This document shows, in pieces, positions 5,588-12,971 of a DNA stretch of 12,971 bases. Made by a program: the position numbers and the translations under genes. The notes under the pieces are model-generated. The model worked only from the letters and a program-made list of their open reading frames with translations, did no database searches and was not told where the DNA came from. Numbering within the stretch: the first letter of the stretch is position 1; every line of letters begins with the position of its first letter. The stretch is from NCBI GenBank assembly GCA_013695395.1, contig JACDAP010000294.1:1-12971 (forward strand), in the 5' to 3' direction. Source of the stretch: Solirubrobacterales bacterium (lineage in GTDB: Bacteria > Actinomycetota > Thermoleophilia > Solirubrobacterales > Solirubrobacteraceae).

Positions 5588-7588
5588 GTGCAGACCACCG
5601 CCTGGCTCGTCCTCGGCTTCCCGCTCGCGGGCGCGATCCTGATCGGGCTGCTTTCGTCGCGGATCCCCGCGAAGGCCGCCGGCTACATCGGCACGGCGTC
5701 GATCGCCGGCGCGTTCGTCTCCGCGATCCTCACCACGCTCTCGCTGCAGGACCGCGAGGAGGATGCCCGGCAGGTCGTCTTCGTCGCCTGGGACTACGCG
5801 GTCAGCGCCGGGGTCGACGCCAAGCTCTCGATCCTCGTCGACCCGCTGAGCATGCTGATGATCCTCGTGGTCAGCGGCGTCTCGATGCTGATCCACCTGT
5901 ACTCGGTCGCCTACATGGAGTCCGACGGCGGGTACCGGCGCTTCTTCGCGTACCTGAACTTCTTCGTCTTCTCGATGCTGCTGCTGATCCTGGCGGCGAA
6001 CTTCGTGCTGCTGGTGATCGGCTGGGCCTTCGTCGGCGCCGCCTCCTACCTGCTGATCAGCTTCTGGTACCGGCGCAAGACGGCCACGGCCGCCGGCATC
6101 AAGGCGTTCGTCATCAACGTCGTCGGCGACATCGGCCTCGTGCTCGGGACCTACTTCATCCTCAAGCACTCCGGCACGGTGGACTTCCTCGGGACCTTCG
6201 ACTCGGTCAAGACCGACTTCGAGGGCGCCAACGGCGACCTCACCGCCGGGTGCCTGCTGCTGCTCGTCGGCGCCTTCGCGAAGTCCGCGCAGATCCCGCT
6301 GCACACCTGGCTGCCGGACGCGATGGAGGGCCCCACGCCCGTCTCCGCACTGATCCACGCGGCCACGATGGTCACCGCGGGCGTCTACCTGATCGCCCGC
6401 ATGTACCCGCTCTTCGAAGAGGCGCCGAGCGCGGCCGCCGTCGGGGCGATCATCGGCGCCGTCACGCTGCTCGTGGCGGGCACGATCGGGCTGGTCGTCA
6501 CCGACCTCAAGCGCGTCATCGCCTACTCGACGATGTCTCAGATCGGCTACATGATCATGGGCGTGAGCGCCGGCGCCTACGTGGCCGGGCTCTTCCACCT
6601 CATGACGCACGCGTTCTTCAAGGCGCTGCTCTTCATGGCGGCGGGCTCGATCATCGGCGCCATGGGCGGCGAGCAGTCCCTGAACAAGATGGGCGGCTTC
6701 CGCAAGGCGATGCCGTTCACGTTCGTCTGCTTCTGCATCGGTGGCCTGGCCCTGGCCGGGATCCCGCCGTTCTCCGGCTTCTTCTCCAAGGACGAGATCC
6801 TGCTCGACCTCGGCGCCGAGGGCGGCTGGCACTGGGCGCTCTACGTCGCGGGCTACGTCGGCGCGCTCTTGACCGCCGTCTACACCTGGCGGATGATCTT
6901 CCGCGCCTTCTTCGGCGAGGCGGTGCCGGAGGCCAAACAGCTCGAGGGCGGCCACCTCTTCCACCCGACCGAGCACGTGAACCCCTCGACCGGCGAGGCC
7001 GAGGACACGGACGTCGGCTTCCCCGGCCCCGAGCACCATGTCGCCGAGCAGGCGCCGCTGATGAAGGTCGCCATGGGGATCCTCGCGTTCCTCGCGGTCG
7101 TCGGCGGGTTCCTGCAGATCCCGTTCGTCAACCACTGGCTCGAGGACTTCCTCGACCCGACGTTCGCCGGCTCGGAGATCGAGATCGAGCCGAGCGACAA
7201 CCTCGTGATCTTCGGCCTCGTGCTCGGTGCGGCCGTCGGCCTGCTCGGCATCGCGATCGCCTACCAGCTCTGGGTCCGCAAGCCCGAGACCCCCGCGCTC
7301 TTCCTGGCGCGCTTCAAGGCGCTGCACACGCTCTTCTCGCGCAAGTGGTTCTTCGACGAGCTGATCGACTACGTCGTCGTGCGGCCCTTCGCCTTCCTCG
7401 GCCGCTTCGCCCAGCAGACTTTCGAGCGGATCTTCGTCAACGGGACGCTCGTCGGCGGGAGCACCGGGCTGGTCCGCGCCGGCTCGGCCGCAGTGCGTGC
7501 CGTCCAGTCCGGCTACCTGCGCTCCTACGCCGCGCTCCTGCTGGCGGGCGTGCTGGTCGTCGGCTTCTACTTCCTGGTGGCCTCGTGA
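5588..7588 (+). CDS. nuoL: NADH-quinone oxidoreductase subunit L
   Basis: Distal antiporter-like proton-pumping subunit; 666 residues against 613 in E. coli. Seen: DPLSMLMILVVSGVSMLIHL (85-104), GAFAKSAQIPLHTWLPDAM (228-246) with Lys232, SALIHAATMVTAGVYLIAR (253-271) with His257, and DLKRVIAYSTMSQIGYM (306-322). HAFFKALLFMAAG (341-353) carries Lys345, and FFSKDEILL (398-406) carries Lys401 and Asp402. The C-terminal part with the lateral amphipathic helix region and a last membrane helix (about 640-664) is present. Odd: the TM5 segment reads GWAFVGAASYLLISF (145-159), with Ala147 where E. coli has Glu144 in GWEGVG; Ala137 also replaces the nearby Asp (E. coli Asp134). A loop at about 444-490 is long, acidic and His-rich. 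The GTG start has AGGAGAA 7 bases upstream. The stop overlaps the nuoM GTG. Confidence 0.97.
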   Translation: MQTTAWLVLGFPLAGAILIGLLSSRIPAKAAGYIGTASIAGAFVSAILTTLSLQDREEDARQVVFVAWDYAVSAGVDAKLSILVDPLSMLMILVVSGVSMLIHLYSVAYMESDGGYRRFFAYLNFFVFSMLLLILAANFVLLVIGWAFVGAASYLLISFWYRRKTATAAGIKAFVINVVGDIGLVLGTYFILKHSGTVDFLGTFDSVKTDFEGANGDLTAGCLLLLVGAFAKSAQIPLHTWLPDAMEGPTPVSALIHAATMVTAGVYLIARMYPLFEEAPSAAAVGAIIGAVTLLVAGTIGLVVTDLKRVIAYSTMSQIGYMIMGVSAGAYVAGLFHLMTHAFFKALLFMAAGSIIGAMGGEQSLNKMGGFRKAMPFTFVCFCIGGLALAGIPPFSGFFSKDEILLDLGAEGGWHWALYVAGYVGALLTAVYTWRMIFRAFFGEAVPEAKQLEGGHLFHPTEHVNPSTGEAEDTDVGFPGPEHHVAEQAPLMKVAMGILAFLAVVGGFLQIPFVNHWLEDFLDPTFAGSEIEIEPSDNLVIFGLVLGAAVGLLGIAIAYQLWVRKPETPALFLARFKALHTLFSRKWFFDELIDYVVVRPFAFLGRFAQQTFERIFVNGTLVGGSTGLVRAGSAAVRAVQSGYLRSYAALLLAGVLVVGFYFLVAS

Positions 7589-9408
7589 ACGTCCCGCTCT
7601 CCATCCTGCTCTGGCTGCCCGCGTCGGCCGCGGTCCTCGGGCTCCTGATCCCCGGGCGGGCGACCGCCCGGATGCTCGCGCTGCTCGGCTCCGCCGGTGC
7701 GCTCGGCCTCGCGGTCAGCTACGTCCTCGACTTCGACCGGGGCGCCGACGGGCTCCAGTTCGTCACCGACGAGACCTGGATCCGCACGCTCGGGATCTCC
7801 TACAAGCTCGGGATCGACGGGATCAACCTGTTCCTGATCCTGCTGACGACGATCCTCTTCACCGCCTCAGTGCTGTGGGCCGCCGGGCAGAGCTGGGAGC
7901 GCGAGAAGCTCTTCTACTTCCACATGGGGATCGCGCAGACCGCCGTGCTCGGCGCGCTGCTCGCGCAGGATCTCGCGCTCTTCGTCGTCTTCTTCGACCT
8001 GATGCTGATCCCGTTCTTCTTCCTGACCGGGATGTACGGGCCCGCCGCGACGCGGATCGCCGCGGTCACGAAGCTCGTGATCTACACGCTGGTCGGCTCG
8101 CTGCTCATGCTCGCTGCCGCCATCGCGACCGCGGTGCTCGCCGCCTCGCAGAACGGGACCGAGCTCTCCTTCGCCTTCTCGGACCTCCAGCTCGCCCGGC
8201 TGGCCAGCGGATCGCAGGACTGGATCTTCCTCTGCTTCGCCGCCGCGTTCCTCGTGAAGATGCCGATGTTCCCGCTGCACGGCTGGATGCCGGACGGGTA
8301 CCGGAACATGCCGCTGCCGGTGCTGGCCGTCTTCTCCGGTGTCCTGTCGAAGGTCGCCGCCTACGGGTTCCTGCGGGTCTGCCTGCCGATCTTCCCGGAC
8401 GCCTCGGCGCACTTCCAGACGCTGATGCTGATCATCGCGCTCGTCTCGATCCTGTACGGCTCGGTGATGGCCTTCACGACCACGCAGACCCGGCTGATCC
8501 TCGGCTACTCCTCGGTCGCCCAGCTCGGCTTCATCACCCTGGGAATCTTCGCCCTGAACGAGCAGGGCGCCCAAGGCGCGGTGCTGCAGGCGTTCAACCA
8601 CGGCCTCGTGGTCGCCCCGGCGTTCTTCCTGGTCGGCCTGCTGGCCGCGCGGGCGGGCGGCTCGGAGGACATCCGCGAGATGGGCGGGATCGCCCGGAAG
8701 GCGCCGGTGATCGCGGTGCTCTTCCTGATCGTCGCCTTCGCGAACCTGGCGATGCCCGGTTCGGCGAACTTCGTCGGCGAGTTCTACATCCTGCTCGGGG
8801 TCTTCGACGCGAAGCTCGCCATCGCCGTGATCGCCTTCACCGGTGTGGCGATGGCCGCTGTGTACACGCTGCGGCTCTTCATCCGGACGATGCACAACCG
8901 GGTCGGCCCCCACGTTCAGTCGACCGAGCTGACCCTCGCTGACGCGCTCGTGCTCGTGCCGCTCGTGCTCGCGATCGTCGCGCTGGCGCTCTACCCGCAG
9001 CTCGTGCTCTCCAAGGGCGAGAAGAGCATCACCGCCGCGATCGCGCCGGCGCGCGACATCGCCGATCCGCCGCCGCCCGCAGCCGCCCTGCCCGTCCAGA
9101 TCGACCCGGCGACCGGGCAGCCCGTCGACCCGAACCTCCCGCCCAACCCGTCCGGCGGGGCGGTCCCGATCGACCCGAACACCGGCCTGCCCGCCGACTC
9201 CACCGGCGGTCAGATCCCGATCGACCCGAACACCGGGCAGCCGATCGAGCCCGCGACCGGCGGGACGGTCACCGACGACCCGAGCTCCGCCGCCCCCGTC
9301 GACCCGCAGACCGGGCTCCCGATCGACCCGCAGACCGGGCTGCCGATCGATCCCGCGACCGGTCAGCCCACGGATCCCTCCGCGGCCCAGGAGGTCCCCA
9401 CGCCATGA
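7585..9408 (+). CDS. nuoM: NADH-quinone oxidoreductase subunit M with repeat tail
   Basis: Antiporter-like proton-pumping subunit; 607 residues, about 100 more than usual (around 500). Seen: the core with KMPMFPLHGWMPDG (225-238, Lys225), FSGVLSKVAAYGFLRV (250-265, Lys256), AFNHGLVVAP (336-345, His339) and PGSANFVGEFYILL (391-404, Glu399). The TM5 segment is FVVFFDLMLIPFFFL (133-147), with Asp138 where E. coli NuoM has Glu144. The last helix ends near residue 475. After it comes a Pro/Asp/Thr/Gly-rich tail (about 490-607) with six [IV]DPxTGxP repeats. The start is GTG 7585, overlapping the nuoL stop as GTGA; the open frame extends far upstream, but that part has no homology and overlaps nuoJ-L. 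The stop overlaps the nuoN ATG. The tail's role is unknown. Confidence 0.95.
   Translation: MNVPLSILLWLPASAAVLGLLIPGRATARMLALLGSAGALGLAVSYVLDFDRGADGLQFVTDETWIRTLGISYKLGIDGINLFLILLTTILFTASVLWAAGQSWEREKLFYFHMGIAQTAVLGALLAQDLALFVVFFDLMLIPFFFLTGMYGPAATRIAAVTKLVIYTLVGSLLMLAAAIATAVLAASQNGTELSFAFSDLQLARLASGSQDWIFLCFAAAFLVKMPMFPLHGWMPDGYRNMPLPVLAVFSGVLSKVAAYGFLRVCLPIFPDASAHFQTLMLIIALVSILYGSVMAFTTTQTRLILGYSSVAQLGFITLGIFALNEQGAQGAVLQAFNHGLVVAPAFFLVGLLAARAGGSEDIREMGGIARKAPVIAVLFLIVAFANLAMPGSANFVGEFYILLGVFDAKLAIAVIAFTGVAMAAVYTLRLFIRTMHNRVGPHVQSTELTLADALVLVPLVLAIVALALYPQLVLSKGEKSITAAIAPARDIADPPPPAAALPVQIDPATGQPVDPNLPPNPSGGAVPIDPNTGLPADSTGGQIPIDPNTGQPIEPATGGTVTDDPSSAAPVDPQTGLPIDPQTGLPIDPATGQPTDPSAAQEVPTP
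9100..9369 (+). repeat. six [IV]DPxTGxP-coding repeats at the nuoM 3' end
   Basis: The six eight-residue units are IDPATGQP, IDPNTGLP, IDPNTGQP, VDPQTGLP, IDPQTGLP and IDPATGQP. The fourth to sixth are directly adjacent; earlier ones are separated by short Pro/Gly/Ser-rich spacers. Codons are partly shared (GAYCCG, ACCGG), giving imperfect DNA repeats that could expand or shrink by slippage. The peptide should be disordered or polyproline-like and soluble. Confidence 0.85.
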
Positions 9409-10961
9409 CGCCCCGCGCCGTGCCCGACACGCCCGACATCGACTTCGCCGGGCTCTCCCCGCTGCTCGCGCTGCTGGCCGGCGCGGTCATCGTGCTCATG
9501 GTCGGGCTGCTCCGCAGCCGCGCCGCGCGCGAGCACGGCGTCCCGTTCCTCGCCTTCTCCGCCCTGGCCACCTCACTCGGGCTGACGATCTGGCAACTCG
9601 ACACCACCAAGCCGCTGATCGCGGGCGCTCTGCAGATCGACGGGCTGGGCACCGTGCTCAACCTGCTCTTCGTCGGCGCGGGCATGGCCACCGTGCTGCT
9701 CTCCTGGCGTGCGCTCGCGCCGCGCGAATCCGCCCATGGCGAGTTCTACGCGCTGCTGCTGACCTCGATCGCAGGCATGCTCGTGCTGGCCTGGTCGACG
9801 AACCTCGTCACCGTCTTCCTCGGGCTCGAGCTGCTCTCGATCCCGCTCTACGTCCTCTGCGCGACCGAGATGCGGCGCGCGAGCTCGCTCGAATCGGGAC
9901 TCAAGTACCTGATCGTCGGCTCGCTCGGCTCCGCGGTCTTCCTCTACGGCCTTGCGCTCATCTACGGGGCGACCGGCTCGACCGACTTCAGCGGTATCGC
10001 CGCCGCGAACTCCTCGGGTGATCTCAGCTCCGACGTGCTGATGCTCACCGGCATCGGGCTCTGCGTCGTGGGGCTCTGCTTCAAGGCCTCGGTCGCGCCG
10101 TTCCACCAGTGGACGCCGGACGTGTACCAGGGCGCCCCCACGCCGGTCACCGCCTTCATGGCCGTGGCGACCAAGGCGGCCGCGTTCGGCGTCTTCCTCC
10201 GGCTCTTCGACGTCGCGCTGATCGACTCCTCGCTGACCTGGGCCCCAATGCTCGCCGCGCTCGCGGCGATCACGATCATCGTCGGGAACGTCGGCGCGCT
10301 CGGACAGTCCTCGCTGAAGCGGATGCTCGCCTACTCCTCGGTCGCCCAGGCCGGGTACATGCTCGCGGGCGTCGTGGTGACCTCGGAGCTCGGGGTGCGC
10401 GCCACCGTCTTCTACCTCGCGGTCTATCTCGTGATGAACCTCGCCGCCTTCGCCGTGATCATCGCCCGCGAACGCGAGACGATCCACGGCGACGACATCG
10501 CCGCCGTCGAGGGGCTCGGTGTCTCTCGCCCGGTCCTCGCGACCGTCATGACGATCTCGATGCTCGCGCTGGCCGGGATCCCCGCGACCGGCGGCTTCAT
10601 CGGAAAGTTCTTCCTGATCTCGGCGACCGTCGACGGCAATTACGCCTGGCTCGGCGTCGTGATCGTGATCGGCTCGATGATCTCGCTCGGGTACTACCTG
10701 AAGGTGATCGCCGCGATGTGGATGCGCGGCGCGCCGGACCGGACGACCAGCACCGCGGTGAGTGCCGGCCCGCGGCCCGCGCTGGCGGGCGGCTCCGACG
10801 AGGCCGCGGCGCTCGAGGACGCCGAGCTCCCGAAGGCCCACTGGGAGGTCGTCGCGGTCGGTGTGGTGTGCGCGGTGCTGATCGTGGCCGCCGGCGTCGT
10901 CCCGCAGCCGCTCTTCGACCTCGTGCAGCGCTGTGGCGACGCGTTCACCAACCTGGTCTGA
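9405..10961 (+). CDS. nuoN: NADH-quinone oxidoreductase subunit N
   Basis: Antiporter-like proton-pumping subunit nearest NuoK; 518 residues, a little longer than E. coli (485). Seen: TM5 VTVFLGLELLSIPLYVLCA (135-153) with the conserved Glu142. Also seen are LCFKASVAPFHQWTPDVYQG (224-243) with Lys227, TPVTAFMAVATKAAAFG (246-262) with Lys257, SLKRMLAYSSVAQAGYML, and a GIPATGGFIGKFFL segment. A hydrophilic loop near 446-480 precedes the last helix. The ATG at 9405 overlaps the nuoM stop (ATGA), with AGGAGG 10 bases upstream (9389-9394) inside the nuoM tail. It is the last nuo gene; a new promoter-like region follows within 60 bases. Confidence 0.96.
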   Translation: MTPRAVPDTPDIDFAGLSPLLALLAGAVIVLMVGLLRSRAAREHGVPFLAFSALATSLGLTIWQLDTTKPLIAGALQIDGLGTVLNLLFVGAGMATVLLSWRALAPRESAHGEFYALLLTSIAGMLVLAWSTNLVTVFLGLELLSIPLYVLCATEMRRASSLESGLKYLIVGSLGSAVFLYGLALIYGATGSTDFSGIAAANSSGDLSSDVLMLTGIGLCVVGLCFKASVAPFHQWTPDVYQGAPTPVTAFMAVATKAAAFGVFLRLFDVALIDSSLTWAPMLAALAAITIIVGNVGALGQSSLKRMLAYSSVAQAGYMLAGVVVTSELGVRATVFYLAVYLVMNLAAFAVIIARERETIHGDDIAAVEGLGVSRPVLATVMTISMLALAGIPATGGFIGKFFLISATVDGNYAWLGVVIVIGSMISLGYYLKVIAAMWMRGAPDRTTSTAVSAGPRPALAGGSDEAAALEDAELPKAHWEVVAVGVVCAVLIVAAGVVPQPLFDLVQRCGDAFTNLV

Positions 10962-10992
10962 GCGCGAGCGTTCGAGCACGCCCGGGCAGCGG

Positions 10993-11019
10993 TTGCCGAC
11001 CGGGTCGGGCCGGTAGGCT
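10993..11019 (+). promoter_or_regulatory. putative promoter of the thyX-like gene
   Basis: TTGCCG (10993-10998) and TAGGCT (11014-11019) resemble -35 and -10 boxes with 15 bases between them, slightly short. The predicted start of transcription falls at or next to TTG 11027, just before ATG 11033, implying a leaderless or very short leader. No Shine-Dalgarno is present, in agreement. The gap from nuoN shows no convincing terminator. Confidence 0.45.
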
Positions 11020-11032
11020 GGCTCGCTTGAGC

Positions 11033-12622
11033 ATGAGGTATCCCGACGACCAGCTGAGTGCCGCCGAGCGCGAGCAGCTCCGCCCCTACGTGACCGACCT
11101 CGACGGTCCCGTCTTCGCCCTCGTCGGCCTGCCGGAGACGGTCAAGGGCGCGCTCTTCGCGCGCTACTCGCGGTATCAGGGGACGCTGCGGCGCCTCCTG
11201 CTCGACGAGTTCTCCGACTCGCTGAACCCGGAAGCCGCGCCCTACGACCCCGGCGCGGGATCGAAGGCTGAGCAGCTCTACGAGCGGATCTTCCTCGGCT
11301 ACGGCGACGACTCTGTCGCCCAGCTCGGCGGCGCGCACGTCGCTTGCGAGTGGACGTCGAACGTGCTCACCAAGGTGCTGCAGCGCCCGCGCCTGGGCGC
11401 CTACCTCGAGCAGTCCACCCGCTACATCCCCTACGACGGGGACGTTCCCGGTCTCGGCTACCGCTACCACCGCGACGCGGCGCTCGGGCCCGAGTACGAG
11501 CAGGCGCTCGACGCGATCTTCGGCATCTACTCGAAATGCCTGCCGCGCGTGCGGGCCTGGGTGGACGGGAGCTTCCCCGGCGAGCAGAGCCCCGCGCGCG
11601 ACCGCGCCATCGCCGCGAAGGCGCTCGACCTGCTCCGTGGGCTGCTGCCGGCCGCCTCGCTGTCGCACATGGGCATCTACGCGACCGGCCAGACCTACGA
11701 GCAGCTGATCCTCCACCTGCTAGCCCACCCCCTGCCCGAAGCGCGCGAGTACGGCGGCCGCATCCTCACCGCGGTGCAGGGCGTCATGCCGAGCTTCGTC
11801 GCCCGGGTCCCGCGGCCCGAACGGGGCGGCCGCTGGGTCGAGTACCTGCAGGAGCGCGACCGGGCCGCCGACTCCTGGGTCGCCCGGCTCGGCCTCGACC
11901 GCCCCACCGGCGCAGCCGACGACCGGCCGAGCGTCCGCCTGCTCCACGTCGACGGTGACGAGGACGCGCTGCTGGCCGCCCTGCTCTTCGAGGCGGCCGG
12001 AGTCTCCGAGGAGGATTCGCGGATCCGGCTGACGGCCTTGAGCGAGGACGAGCGGGCCGAGCTCCTGCGCGACCTCGTGGGCGAGCGGGAGAATCGCCGC
12101 CACCGGCCCGGCCGCGGGTACGAGGCGCTCCGCTACCGCTTCGAGATCGTCTCCGACTACGGCGCCTTCCGCGACCTCCAGCGCCACCGGATGCTGACCG
12201 TCCAGTGGCAGCGGCTCTCGCCGGACCTCGGTGCCGGGGTCCCCGAGGAGGTCGACCTGGCCGGCTGCGGCGAGAGCTTCCGCCGGGCGCTCGACATCTC
12301 CGAGCGCGAGTACCGCCGCCTCGCCGGGGCCGGCCACGACAAGCGGGTCGCGAGCTACGCGCTCTGCCTCGGCTTCCGCATCCGCTACGTGCTCGATCTC
12401 AACGCGCGGGAGGCGATGCAGCTGATCGAGCTGCGCTCCGGCCGTGAGGGCCACCCCTCCTACCGAGCGGTGGCCCAGGAGATGCACGCGCGGATCGCCG
12501 CGGTCCACCCCGCCGTCGCCGCCACCATGACCCATGTCGACCACACGGCCGAGCCCCGGCTCGAGCGGATCCTCAGCGAGATGCGCACCCAGGCCAAGCT
12601 CGACGGTCTACGCGCCCCGTGA
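11033..12622 (+). CDS. two-domain ThyX-like (FAD-dependent thymidylate synthase) protein
   Basis: 529 residues, about twice the length of a standard ThyX, which makes dTMP from dUMP using FAD and methylene-tetrahydrofolate. The N-terminal half carries a ThyX-like block: GDDSVAQ (91-97), then RPRLGAYLEQSTRY (118-131). This fits the RHR-x7-S signature except that Pro replaces His (Arg118, Arg120, Ser128). The C-terminal half shows a second block: YEALRYRFEI (363-372), then LQRHRMLTVQWQR (382-394). Here RHR is intact but Arg394 replaces the Ser. The late segment ELRSGREGHPSYRAVAQEM (466-484) resembles the ThyX C-terminal dUMP-binding region. The pattern suggests duplication and fusion, with the active-site signature shared between halves. 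Catalytic function is not certain. ATG 11033 is chosen by its position after the promoter; an in-frame TTG at 11027 is possible. It is convergent with the downstream regulator. Confidence 0.85.
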   Translation: MRYPDDQLSAAEREQLRPYVTDLDGPVFALVGLPETVKGALFARYSRYQGTLRRLLLDEFSDSLNPEAAPYDPGAGSKAEQLYERIFLGYGDDSVAQLGGAHVACEWTSNVLTKVLQRPRLGAYLEQSTRYIPYDGDVPGLGYRYHRDAALGPEYEQALDAIFGIYSKCLPRVRAWVDGSFPGEQSPARDRAIAAKALDLLRGLLPAASLSHMGIYATGQTYEQLILHLLAHPLPEAREYGGRILTAVQGVMPSFVARVPRPERGGRWVEYLQERDRAADSWVARLGLDRPTGAADDRPSVRLLHVDGDEDALLAALLFEAAGVSEEDSRIRLTALSEDERAELLRDLVGERENRRHRPGRGYEALRYRFEIVSDYGAFRDLQRHRMLTVQWQRLSPDLGAGVPEEVDLAGCGESFRRALDISEREYRRLAGAGHDKRVASYALCLGFRIRYVLDLNAREAMQLIELRSGREGHPSYRAVAQEMHARIAAVHPAVAATMTHVDHTAEPRLERILSEMRTQAKLDGLRAP

Positions 12623-12685
12623 GCGCCCGGCACCGACTGCGCCCGCGACGGTTCCTCAGGCTGGGGTGTCGGCTGGGCGATCAAC

Positions 12686-12712
12686 CTCGGGGCGCTCGCA
12701 CGGCGCCTCGGG
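12686..12712. terminator. putative bidirectional terminator hairpin
   Basis: A 10-bp stem (12686-12695 with 12703-12712, including two G-T pairs) closes a 7-base loop in the 107-base gap between convergent genes. There is no T-tract, as is common in GC-rich genomes. Its position supports a shared terminator; the function is inferred. Confidence 0.45.
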
Positions 12713-12729
12713 CACCCGTCTGACCCGGC

Positions 12730-12971
12730 TCACAGGCGGTGCAGGGCGGCGGCGAGCTCCTCGCGTCCCGCCACCGCGAGCTTGCGGTAGACGTTGGCCA
12801 GGTGGAAGCGCACGGTGTGCGGGGTGACGACCAGCTCGTCGGCGATCGTCCGGTTCGTCGCGCCCTGAGCGGCGAGACGGGCCACGCGCAGCTCCGAGGC
12901 GGTGAGCACGGCCGCCCCGTTCGCGCGCGGCGCACGGGGCGAGCGCCCGCCGGCGCGATGCAGCTCGCGCC
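12730..12971 (-). CDS. LuxR-type HTH transcriptional regulator, 5' end missing
   Basis: Only the last 79 residues are in the window; the frame is open to the right edge, with the first whole codon at 12969-12967. Seen: a LuxR-C (GerE-type) DNA-binding domain, LTASELRVARLAAQGATNRT followed by IADELVVTPHTVRFHLANVY and RKLAVAGREELAAAL. This has the usual recognition helix (TPHTVRFHL) and ends at TGA 12732-12730. A REL segment and an Arg/Gly-rich linker precede the domain. That linker style is common in large ATPase-LuxR (MalT/LAL-like) regulators of actinobacteria, but the missing N-terminus means the sensor type is unknown. It faces the thyX-like gene tail to tail, so no regulatory link to its neighbours is implied. 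Confidence 0.88.
   Translation of the reverse strand, partial: RELHRAGGRSPRAPRANGAAVLTASELRVARLAAQGATNRTIADELVVTPHTVRFHLANVYRKLAVAGREELAAALHRL

Noticed and set aside
4454..7327. Minus-strand open frame of 957 codons opposite nuoJ-nuoL
   Set aside because: Its composition is Asp/Glu/Arg/His repeats typical of the antisense of GC-rich membrane-protein genes, with no recognisable domain. The same holds for 1652-3184 and 9573-10979 on the minus strand.
4312..7584. Very long open frame upstream of and continuous with nuoM
   Set aside because: It is Arg/Pro-rich, overlaps nuoJ, nuoK and nuoL, and shows NuoM similarity only from the GTG at 7585. It is a stop-poor shadow frame of GC-rich DNA.
9100..9369. 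Sortase-type LPxTG cell wall anchor in the NuoM tail
   Set aside because: The repeat is DPxTG, with no leucine before the proline, and no hydrophobic helix or basic tail follows the last repeat.
10962..11013. Rho-independent terminator after nuoN
   Set aside because: Only weak GC-rich complementarity was found, with no clear stem-loop plus T-run.

Overview
The window is the second half of a complex I (NADH:quinone oxidoreductase, nuo) operon from a very GC-rich bacterium. Codon third positions are almost all G or C, GTG starts are common, and genes are packed with ATGA/GTGA overlaps. The gene order G-H-I-J-K-L-M-N, the divergent NuoL/M sequences and the double-domain ThyX-like protein suggest an actinobacterial lineage, most likely a deep branch such as Thermoleophilia/Solirubrobacterales. 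That placement is inference from sequence style; no rRNA or marker search was possible.

Layout on the + strand: nuoG (3' part, 3-2075), nuoH (2072-3112), nuoI (3120-3668), a decayed VapBC-type toxin-antitoxin pair (3719-4412), then nuoJ (4562-5272), nuoK (5276-5575), nuoL (5588-7588), nuoM (7585-9408) and nuoN (9405-10961). A separate unit follows: a two-domain ThyX-like gene (11033-12622) behind its own putative promoter. It converges on a minus-strand LuxR-type regulator whose C-terminal HTH domain (12730-12971) is cut by the window end. No rRNA, tRNA, CRISPR array or complete mobile element was seen, and no stretch over 300 bases lacks a gene or gene remnant.

How the genes work together: NuoG carries Fe-S clusters of the peripheral arm, and NuoI carries the two 4Fe-4S clusters that pass electrons to the quinone site formed with NuoH. 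NuoJ and NuoK link this module to the three antiporter-like proton-pumping subunits NuoN, NuoM and NuoL. The toxin-antitoxin remnant splits the operon exactly between nuoI and nuoJ. A possible -10 element just before nuoJ may let nuoJKLMN be transcribed independently.

Most notable points: (1) NuoL has Ala where the otherwise near-universal TM5 glutamate (E. coli Glu144) should be, and NuoM has Asp at its equivalent, while NuoN keeps Glu. (2) NuoM has a C-terminal tail of about 100 residues with six copies of an [IV]DPxTGxP repeat. (3) Palindromic repeat elements sit in frame inside nuoG. (4) The TA pair carries three frame disruptions. (5) The ThyX-like protein appears to split the ThyX signature between its two halves.
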